64,000 bases of DNA from Heliocidaris erythrogramma (taxonomy: Eukaryota; Echinodermata; Echinoidea; Camarodonta; Echinometridae): contig CM046853.1 of the NCBI GenBank assembly GCA_025617745.1, forward strand, positions 17,341,174-17,405,173, read 5' to 3'. The notes below the pieces were generated by a model. The model had not been told where the DNA came from. It searched no databases and was given only the letters and a program-made list of their open reading frames with translations. Shown here one piece after another: positions 1 through 12,665 of this stretch; within the stretch, counting starts at the first letter, position 1; each line of letters starts with the position of its first letter. Made by a program: the position numbers and the translations under genes.

Positions 1-1013
1 ATTTAGATACTTCAAGATATACCCTTTTCAGCCAAATAAAAAAATATATACCTCATCACTGACCGACTTTGAGAAAAATGCACTTGAAAATCACAATATT
101 TGCATAAATGCCGAAATAAAGACAAATTGCTCTAATTTTGTGAACGTTCAACGTACGTCTTTGAAATTTGGTGGGTATGTGTATTTATGTATTTGACAAC
201 TGTTAACCAAATTTGGTTGAAATCGATGACGTCATCGCAAAGATATTACGTAATAACCTTAATTTACTATGCATTACATAATATTGCATAATATGCTTAT
301 TTTAAATGGCGCGCTAGTTGCAGTAGGCTCACAATGACCGCAATAAAATTCCCTCATCAGGGATGCAAAAAAAGATATATGGTCTCACAGAATATTTTGA
401 GTAAATCGCGATTGAAGTCGGGTCATTATACGGAACCTGCACATGTATTACACGTATTGTCTATGGGGCAAATCGGTTTCCCGCATTTGGCCCCCTGAAC
501 GATTTTTATTTTTCTTGAAATTTTGCAAGTACATGCTTCGAGGCAAAATGAAGAGACTCTCGAAGCCAGATTTTTAATATCTATCAAGCGCTTTGTTTTA
601 ATCGCAATTTTATATCCTGCATAGATGCCACTACCTACGGAACTATGGCATGCCATCCGGGCCAGATTTCCATTGTGGCCAATTTGTTTTGCATGCAGTG
701 CTTGTGATCACAGTCTAGGTCCTTTCCCCTTGTCCATTTCGATTCAAATTTTGTATGCATGTTCCTTGGCATGCCATGTAATGCACTGAACTCTTCATTT
801 TCCGGAATCACTCATGCATGACCGTCCAGGCGCCATTTTGTCCGTGTTTCGTACCTTTTGTTCGATTTTGCCTATCTCCACTATTCTAGATGCTACAGAC
901 TTCAAACAAATTGCTATAGATAGTTTAAGAGATGCTTTTATTTTACTGTTCAATGACATGCAAAATACAGACGTCAATCTATGCACATCGTTCTGATACG
1001 ATTGCAGTTCTAG
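1..1013 (+). repeat. Array unit 0 (3' part only)
   Basis: Truncated by the window edge. It carries the A-rich segment, the palindrome cluster around 210-260, the ~170-bp subrepeat from about 458, block R1, and the terminal hairpin with CTAG at 1010-1013. Confidence 0.9.
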
Positions 1014-1544
1014 TTCTTCTTCTTTTTCTTCTTAGACCTCAGACCCTATTTGTTTTGCACAGGGTGTTTGTGAGCTCTGTCTAGGTCCTTTCCCCTTGTC
1101 CATTTTATTTCAAATTTCGTATGCATGTTCCTTGGCATGTCTAGTTGTGCATTGAGGTCTTTGTTTTCCAAACTCACTCATGCATGACCATCCAGGCGCC
1201 ATTTTGTCCGTTTTGGGGCCATTTTCATGTCTTTTGTTCTCCTGGCCTATCTCAGCTATCCTACATCCTACAGACTTCTAACAAATTCCTGTAGATAGTC
1301 CAAGAGTTGCTATTTACATTCTTTTTTTAAAGTTAATACAAAAAATGCCATCTTCACACTGTAAATTTAAGTCCGAAATCCGCCATATTGAAAAATGCGA
1401 AATTTCTTGAAATTTTCACTCCCGAATATCAAAAATTCCTATAACTTTGTCATATCAATTGATTTTTGTCTCAAACCTTTACCATGTCTTGGTCTTGGCG
1501 TTGCACACATTTCTGCCAGATTTCATGCATTTCCGATTACGCAT

Positions 1545-1564
1545 TATATAAACAGCGCCCTCTA
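1545..1564 (+). promoter_or_regulatory. TATATAAA box next to CAGCGCCCTCTA (shown in unit 1, present in all complete units)
   Basis: TATATAAA at 1545-1552 is followed directly by CAGCGCCCTCTA (1553-1564). The second word resembles the reverse complement of the CTCF core motif. An ATG lies at 1576, about 30 bp below the TATA word, opening only a 40-codon frame, and some units have ACG there. Whether it initiates transcription or binds anything cannot be told from sequence. Confidence 0.35.
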
Positions 1565-1840
1565 AAGTTTTCAAAATGGCTCTCTTCGTGTGGCCGTATC
1601 TCCGTCATGCTTGGGTAAACCCGTACCCTTTTTTGGATTTAGATACTTCAAGATATACCCTTTTCAGCCAAATAAAAAAATATATACCTCATCACTGACC
1701 GACTTTGAGAAAATTGCACTTGAAAATCACAATATTTGCATAAATGCCGAAATAAAGACAAATTGCTCTAATTTTGTGAACGTTCAACGTACGTCTTTGA
1801 AATTTGGTGGGTATGTGTATTTGTGTATTTGACAACTGTT

Positions 1841-1891
1841 AACCAAATTTGGTTGAAAACGATGACGTCATCGCAAAGATATTACGTAATA
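1841..1891. promoter_or_regulatory. Palindrome cluster with CRE-type and TTACGTAA sites (shown in unit 1, present in all units)
   Basis: Three exact palindromes lie within 51 bp: AACCAAATTTGGTT (1841-1854), CGATGACGTCATCG (1860-1873) and TATTACGTAATA (1880-1891), followed by ATTGCATAAT-like words to about 1930. TGACGTCA is the classical CRE/ATF site and TTACGTAA the PAR-bZIP/NFIL3-type site. Equivalents recur in every unit with small changes (for example CAATGACGTCATCG in unit 3). Regulatory function is inference. Confidence 0.5.
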
Positions 1892-2650
1892 ACCTTAATT
1901 TACTATGCATTACATAATATTGCATAATATGCTTATTTTAAATGGCGCGCTAGTCGCAGTAGGCTCACAATGACCGCAATAAAATTCCCTCATCAGGGAT
2001 GCAAAAGAAGATATATGGTCTCACAGAATATTTTTAGTAAATCGCGATTGAAGTCGGGTCATTATACGGATCCTGCACATGTATTACATGTATTGTCTAT
2101 GGGGCAAATCGGTTTCCCGCGTTTGGCCCCCTGAACGATTTTTATTTTTCTTGAAATTTTGCAGGTACATGCTTCGAGGCAAAATAAAGAGACTCTCGAA
2201 GCCAGATTTTTAATATCTATCAAGCGCTTTGTTTTAATCGCAATTTTATATCCTGCATAGATGCCACTACCTACGGAACTATGGCATGCCATCCGGGCAA
2301 TATTTCCATTGTGGCCAATTTGTTTTGCATGCAGAGCTTGTGATCACTGTCTAGGTCCTTTCCCCTTGTCCATTTCGATTCAAATTTCGTATGCATGTTC
2401 CTTGGCATGCCATGTAATGCACTGAACTCTTCATTTTCCGGAATCACTCATGCATGACCGTCCAGGCGCCATTTTGTCCGTGTTTCGTACCTTTTGTTCG
2501 ATTTTGCCTATCTCCACTATTCTAGATACTACAGACTTCAAACAAATTGCTATAGATAGTTTAAGAGATGCTTTTTATTTTACTGTTCAATGACATGCAA
2601 AATACAGACGTCAATCTATGCACATCGTTCTGATACGATTGCAGTTCTAG

Positions 2651-2760
2651 TTAGATTGACGTCAGGACGTCAATCTTCTATTCTCGTTCGCGTTCTGCAT
2701 TCTTATTAGATTGACGTAAGTCAATCTCCTATTCTTGTTCACATTCTGCATTCTTATTCT
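2651..2760 (+). repeat. Inverted-repeat leader of a long-type unit
   Basis: Two tandem modules. The first has AGATTGACGTC and its exact reverse complement separated by AG; the second has AGATTGAC and GTCAATCT separated by four bases. Each is followed by a CTATTCT...TTCTGCATTCTTATT tail. Equivalent leaders occur at about 6037-6140 and, as a variant, at 9434-9490; short-type units lack them. Confidence 0.8.
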
Positions 2761-4402
2761 TCTTCTTCTTTTTATTTTTCTTCTTAGACCTCAGACCCCA
2801 TTTGTTTTGCACAGGGTGTTTGTGAGCTCTGTCTAGGTCCTTTCCCCTTGTCCATTTTATTTCAAATTTCGTATGCATGTTCCTTGGCATCCCTTCTAGG
2901 TCACTGAACTCTTCGTTTTCCGAAATCATTCATGCATGACCGTCCAGGCGCCATTTTGTCCGTTTTGGGGCCATTTTCATGCCTTTTGTTCTACTTGCCT
3001 ATCTCAGCTATCCTACATCCTACAGACTTCTAACAAATTCCTGTAGATAGTCCAAGAGTTGCTATTTACATTCTAATAAAAAAATTAATACGAAAAATGC
3101 CATCTTCACACTGTAAATTTAAGTCCGCAATCGGCCATATTGAAAAACGCTAAATTTCTTGAAATTTTCACTCCCGAATATGAAAAATTCCTATAACTTT
3201 GTCATATCAATTGCGTTTTGTCTCAAACCTATACCATGTCTTGGTCTTGTCGTTGTACACATTGCTGCCAAATTCCATGCATTTCTGATTACGCATTATA
3301 TAAACAGCGCCCTCTAAAGTTTTCAAAACGGCTCTCTTCATGTGGCCGTATCTCCGTCATGCCTGGGTAAACCCGTACCCTTTTTTGGATTTAGATACTT
3401 CAAGATATACCCTTTTCAGCCAAATAAAAAAATATATACCTCATCACTGACCGACTTTGAGAAAATTGCACTTGAAAATCACAATATTTGCATAAATGCC
3501 GAAATAAAGACAACTTGCTCTAATTTTGTGAACGTTCAACGTACGTCTTTGAAATTTGGTGGGTATGTGTATTTGTGTATTTGACAACTGTTAACCAAAT
3601 TTGGTTGAAATCGATGACGTCATCGCGAAGATATTACGTAAAAACCTTAATTTACTATACATTACATAATATTGCATAATATGCTTATTTTAAATGGCGC
3701 GCTAGTCGCAGTAGGCTCACAATGACCGCAATAAAATTCCCTCATCAGGGATGCAAAAAAAGATATATGGTCTCACAGAATATTTTGAGTAAATCGCGAT
3801 TGGAGTCGGGTCATTATACGGATCCTGCACATGTATTAAACGTATTGTCTATGGGGCAAATCGGTTTCCGGCGTTTGGCCCCCTGAACGATTTATATTTT
3901 TCTTGAAATTTTGCAGGTACATGCTTCGAGGCAAAATGAAGAGACTCTCGAAGCCAGATTTTTAATATCTATCAAGCGCTTTGTTTTAATCGCAATTTTA
4001 TATCCTGCATAGATGCCACTACCTACGGAACTATGGCATGCCATCGGGGCAATATTTCCATTGTGGCCAATTTGTTTTGCATGCAGTGCTTGTGATCACT
4101 GTCTTGGACCTTTCCCCTTGTCCATTTCGATTCAAATTTCGTATGCATGTTCCTTGGCATGCCATGTCATGCACTGAACTCTTCTTTTTCCGAAATCACT
4201 CATGCATGACCGTCCAGGCGCCATTTTGTCCGTGTTTCGTACCTTTTGTTCGATTTTGCCTATCTCCACTATTCTAGATGCTACAGACTTCAAACAAATT
4301 GCTATAGATAGTTTAAGAGATGCTTTTTATTTTACTGTTCAATGACATGCAAAATACAGACGTCAATCTATGCACATCGTTCTGATACGATTGCAGTTCT
4401 AG
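2651..4402 (+). repeat. Array unit 2 (long type, 1752 bp)
   Basis: Same unit with an extra ~115-bp leader made of two tandem inverted-repeat modules (see 2651-2760). Ends in CTAG at 4399-4402. Confidence 0.9.
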
Positions 4403-6036
4403 TTCTTCTTTTTCTTCTTATGCCTCAGACCCTATTCGTTTTGCACGGGGTGTTTGTGAGCTCTGTCTAGGTCCTTTCCCCTTGTCCATTTTATTTCAAA
4501 TTTCGTATGCATGTTCCTTGGCATGTCTTCTAGGTCACCTCGGTCTTCGTTTTTCGAATTCACTCATGCATGACCGTCCAGGCGCCATTTTGTCCGTTTT
4601 GGGGTCATTTTCATGCCTTTTGTTCTCTTGGCCTATCTCAGCTATCCTACATCCTACAGACTTCTAACAAATTCCTGTAGATAGTCCAAGAGTTGCTATT
4701 TACATTCTTTTTTTAAAGTGAATACCAAAAATGCTATCTTCACACTGTAAATTTAAGTCCGAAATCCGCCATGTTGAAAAACGCTAAATTTCTTGAAATT
4801 TTCCCTCCCGAATATTAAACATTCCTATAACTTTGTCATATCAATTGATTTTTGTCCCAAACTTTTACCATGTGTTGGTCTTGCCATTGCACACATTTCT
4901 GCCATATTTCATGCATTTCTGATTACGCATTATATAAACAGCGCCCTCTAAAGTTTTCAAAACGGCTCCCTTCATGTGGCCGTATCTCCGTCATGCCTTG
5001 GTAAACCCGTACCCTTTTTTGGATTTAGATACTTCAAGATATACCCTTTTCAGCCAAATAAAAAAATATATACCTCATCACTGACCGACTTTGAGAAAAT
5101 TGCACTTGAAAATCACAATATTTGCATAAATGCCGAAATAAAGACAACTTGCTCTAATTTTGTGAACATTCATCGTACGTCTTTGAAATTTGATGGGTAT
5201 GTGTATTTATGTATTTGACAACTGTTAACCAAATTTGGTTGAAATCAATGACGTCATCGCGAAGATATTACGTAAAAACCTTAATTTACTATGCATTACA
5301 TAATATTGCATAATATGCTTATTTTAAATGGCGCGCTAGTCGCAGTAGGCTCACAATGACCGCAATAAAATTCCCTCATCAGGGATGCAAAAAAAGATAT
5401 ATGGTCTCGCAGAATATTTTGAGTAAATCGCGATTGAATTCGGGTCATTATACGGATCCTGCACATGTATTACATGTATTGTCTATGGGGCAAATCGGTT
5501 TCCCGCATTTGGCCCCCTGAACGATTTTTATTTTTCTTGAAATTTTGCAGGTACATGCTTCGAGGCAAAATGAAGAGACTCTCGAAGACAGATTTTTAAT
5601 ATCTATCAAGCGTTTTGTTTTAATCGCAATTTTATATCCTGCACAGATGCCACTACCTACGGAACTATGGCATGCCATCCGGGCCAGATTTCCATTGAGG
5701 CCAATTTGTTTTGCATGCAGTGCTTGAGATCACTGTCTAGGTCCTTTCCCCTTGTCCATTTCGATTCAAATTTCGTATGCATGTTCCTTGGTATGCCATG
5801 TCATGCACTGAACTCTTCATTTTCCAAAATCACTCATGCATGACCGTCCAGGCGCCATTTTGTCTGTGTTTCGTACCTTTTGTTCGATTTCGCCTATCTC
5901 CACTATTCTAGATGCTACAGACTTCAAACAAATTGCTATAGATAGTTTAAGAGATGCTTTTTATTTTACCGTTCAATGACATGCAAAATACAGACGTCAA
6001 TCTATGCACATCGTTCTGATACGATTGCAGTTCTAG
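4403..6036 (+). repeat. Array unit 3 (short type, 1634 bp)
   Basis: Plain TTC-rich leader, nearly the same length as unit 1. The CRE palindrome core TGACGTCA is kept, but its flank has changed to CAATGACGTCATCG. Ends in CTAG at 6033-6036. Confidence 0.9.
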
Positions 6037-7787
6037 TTAGATTGACGTAAAGTCAATCTTCTATTCTTGTTCACATTCTGCATTCTTATTTAGATTGACG
6101 TAAAGTCAATCTTCTGTTCTTGTTCGCGTTCTGCATTCTTATTCTTCTTCTTTTTCTTCTTCTTCTTCTTAGACCTCAGACCCCATTCGTTTTGCACAGG
6201 GTGTTTGTGAGCTCTGTCTAGGTCCTTTCCCCTTGTCCATTTCATTTCAAATTTCGTATGCATGTTCCTTGGCATCCCTTCTAACTTACTGAGGTTTTCG
6301 TTTTCCGAATTCACTCATGCATGACCGTCCAGGCGCCATTTTGTCCGTTTTGGGGTCATTTTCATGCCTTTTGTTCTCTTGGCCTATCTCAGCTATCCTA
6401 CATCCTACAGACTTCTAACAAATTCCTGTAGATAGTCCAAGAGTTGCTATTTACATTCTTTTTTTAAAGTGAATACCAAAGATGCCATCTTCACACTGTA
6501 AACTTAAGTCCGAAATCCGCCATGTTGAAAAACGTTAACTTTCTTGAAATTTTCCCTCCCGAATATTAAAAATTCCTATAACTTTGTCATATTAATTGAT
6601 TTTTGTCCCAAACTTTTACCATGTGTTGGTCTTGCCATTGCACACATTTCTGCCATATTTCATGCATTTCTGATTAAGCATTATATAAACAGCGCCCTCT
6701 AAAGTTTTCAAAACGGCTCCCTTCATGTGGCCGTATCTCCGTCATGCCTGGGTAAACCCGTACCCTTTTTTGGATTTAGATACTTCAAGATATACCCTTT
6801 TCAGCCAAATATAAAAATATATACCTCATCATTGACCGACTTTGAGAAAATTGCACTTGAAAATCACAATATTTGCATAAATGCCGAAATAAAGACAAAT
6901 TGCTCTAATTTTGTGAAGGTTCAACGTACGTCTTTGAAATTTGGTGGGTATGTGTATTTATGTATTTGACAACTGTTAACCAAATTTGGTTGAAATCGAT
7001 GACGTCATCGCGAAGATATTACGTAATAACCTTAATTTACTATGCATTACATAATATTGCATAATATGCTTATTTTAAATGGCGCGCTAGTCGCAGTTGG
7101 CTCACAATGACCGCAGTGAAATTCCCTCGTCAGGGATGCAAAAAAAGATATATGGTCTCACAGAATATTTTGAGTAAATCGCGATTGAAGTAAGGTCATT
7201 ATACGGATCCTGCACATGTACTACACGTATTGTCTATGGGGCAAATCGGTTTCCCTCATTTGGCCCCCTGAATGATTTTTATTTTTCTTGAAATTTTGCA
7301 GATACATGCTTCGAGGCAAAATGAAGAGACTCTCGAAGCCAGATTTTTAGTATCTATCAAGCGCTTTGTTTTAATCGCAATTTTATATCCTGCATAGATG
7401 CCACTACCTACGGAACTATGGCATGCCATCCGGGCAATATTTCCATTGTGGCCAATTTGTTTTGCATGCAGTGCTTGTGATCACTGTCTAGGTCCTTTCC
7501 CCTTGTCCATTTCGATTCAAATTTCGTATGCATGTTCCTTGGCATGCCATGTAATGCACTGAATTCTTCATTTTCCGAAATCACTCATGCATGACCGTCC
7601 AGGCGCCATTCTGTCCGTGTTTCGTACCTTTTGTTCGATTTTGCCTATCTCCACTATTCTAGATGCTACAGACTTCAAACAAATTGCTATAGATAGTTTA
7701 AGAGATGCTTTTTATTTTACTGTTCAATGACATGCAAAATACAGACGTCAATCTATGCACATCGTTCTGATACGATTGCAATTCTAG
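6037..7787 (+). repeat. Array unit 4 (long type, 1751 bp)
   Basis: Begins with two tandem ~54-bp modules, each holding AGATTGAC and its reverse complement GTCAATCT around a 5-base spacer, then the TTC run. One base shorter than unit 2. Ends in CTAG at 7784-7787. Confidence 0.9.
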
Positions 7788-9433
7788 TTCTTCTTCTTTT
7801 TATTTTTCTTCTTAGACCTCAGACCCCATTTGTTTTGCACAGGGTGTTTGTGAGCTCTGTCTAGGTCCTTTCCCCTTGTCCATTTTATTTCAAATTTCGT
7901 ATGCATGTTCCTTGGCATCCCTTCTAGGTCACTGAACTCTTCGTTTTCCGAAATCATTCATGCATGACCGTCCAGGCGTCATTTTGTCCGTTTTGGGGCC
8001 ATTTTCATGCCTTTTGTTCTCCTGGCCTATCTCAGCTATCCTACATCCTACAGACTTCTAACAAATTCCTGTAGATAGTCCAAGAGTTGCTATTTACATT
8101 CTTTTTTTAAAGTGAATACCAAAAATGCCATCTTCACACTGTAAATTTAAGTCCGAAATCCGCCATGTTGAAAAACGCTAAATTTCTTGAAATTTTCCCT
8201 CCCGAATATTAAAAATTCCTATAACTTTGTCATATCAATTGATTTTTGTCCCAAACTTTTACCATGTGTTGGTCTTGCCATTGCACACATTTCTGCCATA
8301 TTTCATGCATTTCTGATTACGCATTATATAAACAGCGCCCTCTAAAATTTCAAAACGGCTCCCTTCATGTGGCCGTATCTCCGTCATGCCTGGGTAAACC
8401 CGTACCCTTTTTTGGATTTAGATACTTCAAGATATACCCTTTTCAGCCAAATAAAAAAATATATACCTCATCGCTGACCGACTTTGAGAAAATTGCACTT
8501 GAAAATCACAATATTTGCATAAATGCCGAAATAAAGACAAATTGCTCTAATTTTGTGTAGGTTCAACGTACGTCTTTGAAATTTGGTGGGTATGTGTATT
8601 TATGTATTTGACAACTGTTAACCAAATTTGGTTGAAATCGATGACGTCATCGCGAAGATATTACGTAATAACCTTAATTTACTATGCATTACATAATATT
8701 GCATAATATGCTTATTTTAAATGGCGCGCTAGTCGCAGTTGGCTCACAATGACCGCAATGAAATTCCCTCGTCAGGGATGCAAAAAAAGATGTATGGTCT
8801 CACAGAATATTTTGAGTAAATCGCGATTGAAGTAAGGTCATTATACGGATCCTGCACATGTATTACATGTATTGTCTATGGGGCAAATCGGTTTCCCGCA
8901 TTTGGCCCCCTGAACGATTTTTATTTTTCTTGAAATTTTGCAGGTACATGCCTCGAGGCAAAATGAAGAGACTCTCGAAGCCAGATTTTTAATATCTATC
9001 AAGCGCTTTGTTTTAATCGCAATTTTATATCCTGCACAGATACAACTACATGTACCTAGGAACTATGGCATGCCATCCGGGCCAGATTTCCATTGTGGCC
9101 AATTTGTTTTGCATGCAGTGCTTGTGATCACTGTCTAGGTCCTTTCCCCTTGTCCATTTCGATTCAAATTTCGTATGTATGTTCCTTGGCATGCCATGTA
9201 ATGCACAGAACTCTTCATCTTCCGAAATCACTCATGCATGACCGTCCAGGCGCCATTTTGTTCGTGTTTCGTACCTTATGTTCGATTATGCCTATCTCCA
9301 CTATTCTAGATGCTACAGACTTCAAACAAATTGCTATAGGTAGCTTAAGAGATGCTCTTTTTTTACCGTTCAAGGACATGCAAAATACGGACGTCAATCT
9401 ATGCACATCGTTCTGATACGATTGCAGTTCTAG
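7788..9433 (+). repeat. Array unit 5 (short type, 1646 bp)
   Basis: Plain TTC-rich leader. A short deletion near 8346 shifts frames and opens a longer chance reading frame in this copy only. The subrepeat near 9045 carries a small insertion compared with other units. Ends in CTAG at 9430-9433. Confidence 0.9.
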
Positions 9434-11151
9434 TTGCATTGACGTCATGACGTCAATGCTCTGTTATCGTTCGTGTTCTGCATTCTTATTCTTCTTCTTC
9501 TTCTTCTTCTTCTTCTTAGACCTCAGACCCCATTCGTTTTGCACAGGGTGTTTGTGAGCTCTGTCTAGGTCCTTTCCCCTTGTCTATTTCATTTCAAATT
9601 TCGTATGCATGTTCCTTGGCATCCCTTCTAACTTACTGAGGTCTTCGTTTTCCGAATTCACTCATGCATAACCGTCCAGGCGCCATTTTGTCCGTTTTGG
9701 GGGCATTTTCATGCCTTTTGTTCTCCTTGCCTATCTCAGCTATCCTACATCCTACAGACTTCTAAAAAATTCCTGTAGATAGTCCAAGAGTTGCTATTTA
9801 CATTCTTTTTTTAAAGTGAATACCAAAAATGCCATCTTCACACTGTAAATTTAAGTCCGAAATCCGCCATATTGAAAAATGCTAAATTTCTTGAGATTTT
9901 CACTCCCAAATATTAAAAATTCCTATAACTTTGTCATATGAATGGATTTTTGTCCCAAACTTTTACCATGTCTTGGTCTTGTCGTTGCACACATGTCTGC
10001 CAAATTACATGCATTTCTGACTACGCATTATATAAACAGCGCCCTCTAAAGTTTTCAAAATGGCTCTCTTCGTGTGGCCGTATCTCCGTCATGCCTGGGT
10101 GAACCCGTACCCTTTTTTGGATTTAGATACTTCAAGATATACTCTTTTCAGCCAAATAAAAAAATATATACCTCATCACTGACCGACTTTGAGAAAATTG
10201 CACTTGAAAATCACAATATTTGCATAAATGCCGAAATAAAGACAACTTGCTCTAATTTTGTGAACATTCATCGTACGTCTTTGAAATTTGGTGGGTATGT
10301 GTATTTTCGTATTTGACAACTGTTAACCAAATTTGGTTGAAATCGATGACGTCATCGCGAAGATATTACGTAATAACCTTAATTTACTATGCATTACATA
10401 ATATTGCATAATATGCTTATTTTAAATGGCGCGCAAGTTGCAGTTGGCTCACAATGACCGCAATGAAATTCCCTTGTCAGGGATGCAAAAAAAGATATAT
10501 GGTCTCACAGAATATTTTGAGTAAATCGCGATTGAAGTCGGGTCATTATACGGATCCTGCACATGTATTACATGTATTGTCTATGGGGCAAATCGGTTTC
10601 CCGCGTTTGGCCCCCTGAACAATTTTTATTTTTCTTCAAATTTGGCAGGTACATGCTTCGAGGCAGTATGAAGAGACTCTCGGAGCCGGATTTCCAAAAT
10701 CTATCAAGCGCTTCGTTTTAAACGCTATTTTATACCCTGCACAGTATTGTCTATGGGGAAAATCGGTTTCCCAACTCTGACCCCCTGAACGATCTTTATT
10801 TTTCTTGAAACTTGGCAGGTACATGCTTCGAGGCAAAATGAAGAAACTCTCGAAGCCGGATTTTCAAAATCTATCAAGCGCTTCGTTTTAAACGCTATAT
10901 ATACAGGTACTTAACAGAGTCTGCAAATACAGACTAGCACGTCGACCCAAATATAGAATGACCTTCAACCCATGAGTCCATGACTCATGCCAGCTCAGTT
11001 CTACTTGTCTATCTCCACTATTCTAGATGCTACAGACTTCAAACAAATTGCTATAGGTAGTTTAAGAGATGCTCTTTATTTTACTGTTCAAGGAAATACA
11101 AAATACAGACGTCAATGCATGCACATCGTTCTGATACGATTGCAGTTCTAG
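9434..11151 (+). repeat. Array unit 6 (variant leader, duplicated subrepeat)
   Basis: Starts with a different palindromic leader containing two TGACGTCA-type cores, then a long TTC run. The ~170-bp subrepeat is present twice in tandem (from 10576 and 10746), and the beginning of R1 is replaced by a block (about 10905-11005) shared only with unit 7. Confidence 0.9.
10576..10915 (+). repeat. Tandem duplication of the ~170-bp subrepeat in unit 6
   Basis: ATTGTCTATGGGG starts at 10576 and again at 10746, and the following sequence (…GCAGGTACATGCTTCGAGG…CGCTTCGTTTTAAACGC) is repeated with about 10% differences. Other units hold one copy. The subrepeat contains an 8-bp inverted repeat GCTTCGAG/CTCGAAGC. 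Confidence 0.85.
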
Positions 11152-12665
11152 TCTTCTTCTTCTTCTTCTTCTTTTTCTTCTTCTTCCTCAGACCCCATTC
11201 GTTTTGCACAGGGTGTTTGTGAGCTCTGTCTAGGTCCTTTCTCCTTGTCCATTTCATTTCAAATTTCGTATGCATGTTCCTTGGCATCCCTTCTAGGTCA
11301 CTGATGTCTTCGTTTTTCGAACTCACTCATGCATGACCGTCCAGGCGCCATTTTGTCCGTTTTGGGGCCATTTTCATGCCTTTTGTTCTCCTTGCCTATC
11401 TCAGCTATCCTACATCCTACAGACTTCTAACAAATTGTAATAGATAGTCCAAGAGTTGCTCTGTACATTCTAATAAAAATATTAATACGAAAAATGCCAT
11501 CTTCACACTGTAAATTTAAGTCCGCAATCGGCCATATTGAAAAACGCTAAATTTCTTGTTATTTTCACTCCTGAATATTAAAAATTCCTATTACTTTGTC
11601 ATATCAATTGATTTTTGTCTCAAACTTTTACCATGTCTTGGTCTTGGCGTTGCACACATTTCTGCCAGATTTCATGCATTTCCGATTACGCATTATATAA
11701 ACAGCGCCCTCTAAAGTTTTCAAAATGGCTCTCTTTGTGTGGCCGTATCTCCGTCATGCTTGGGTAAACCCGTACCCTTTTTTGGATTTAGATACTTCAA
11801 GATATACCCTTTTCAGCCAAATAAAAAAATATATACCTCATCACTGACCGACTTTGAGAAAATTGCACTTGAAAATCACAATATTTGCATAAATGAAGAA
11901 ATAAAGACAAATTGCTCTAATTTTGTGAACTTTCAACATACGTCTTTGAAATTTGGTGGGTATGTGTATTTATGTATTTGGCAACTGTTAACCAAATTTA
12001 GTTGAAATCGATGACGTCAGCGCGAAGATATTACGTAAAAACCTTAATTTACTATGCATTACATAATATTGCATAATATGCTTATTTTAAATGGCGCGCT
12101 AGTCGCAGTTGGCTCACAATGACCGCAATGAAATTCCCTCGTCAGGGATGCAAAAAAAGATATATGGTCTCACAGAATATTTTGAGTAAATCGCGATTGA
12201 AGTCAGGTCATTATACGGATCCTGCACATGTATTACACGTATTGTCTATGGGGCAAATCGGTTTCCCGCGTTTGGCCCCCTGAACGATTTTTATTTTTCT
12301 TGAAATTTTGCAGGTACATGCTTCGAGGCAAAATGAAGAAACTCTCGAAGCCGGATTTTCAAAATCTATCACGCGCTTCGTTTTAAACGCTATTTTATAC
12401 CGTGCACAGTATTGTCTATGGGGAAAAACAGAGTCTGCAAATACAGACTAGCACGTAGACCCAAATGTAGAATGACCTTCAACCCATGAGTCCATGACTC
12501 ATGCCAGCTCAGTTCTACTTGTCTATCTCCACTATTCTAGATGCTACAGACTTCAAACAAATTGCTATAGGTAGCTTAAGAGATGCTCTTTATTTTACTG
12601 TTCAAGGAAATACAAAATACAGACGTCAATGCATGCACATCGTTCTGATACGATTGCAGTTCTAG
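11152..12665 (+). repeat. Array unit 7 (1514 bp, internally shortened)
   Basis: Begins directly TCTTCTTC after the previous CTAG. It shares the alternative R1 block with unit 6 but has lost the second subrepeat. The CRE palindrome is mutated to TGACGTCAGCG. Ends in CTAG at 12662-12665. Confidence 0.9.

Larger units (their letters stand above)
1014..2650 (+). repeat. Array unit 1 (short type, 1637 bp)
   Basis: Complete unit beginning with a plain TTC-rich leader and ending in CTAG at 2647-2650. Used here as the reference copy: R2 about 1049-1331, TATATAAA 1545-1552, palindromes 1841-1891, R1 about 2319-2590. Confidence 0.9.

Noticed and set aside
1576-1698. 40-codon ATG frame below the TATA box in unit 1
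   Set aside because: The ATG is ACG in several units and the product matches nothing known; kept only as context for the TATA observation.
1590-1832. 80-codon open frame (MAVSPSCLGKPVPFFG-type, GTG start) repeated in most array units
   Set aside because: It starts with GTG, has no conserved ATG, resembles no family, and changes between units include many amino-acid replacements. It is open because the copies are recent, not because it is clearly coding.
8246-8560. 104-codon frame in unit 5
   Set aside because: Created by a short deletion near 8346 found in this unit only; other units do not keep it.
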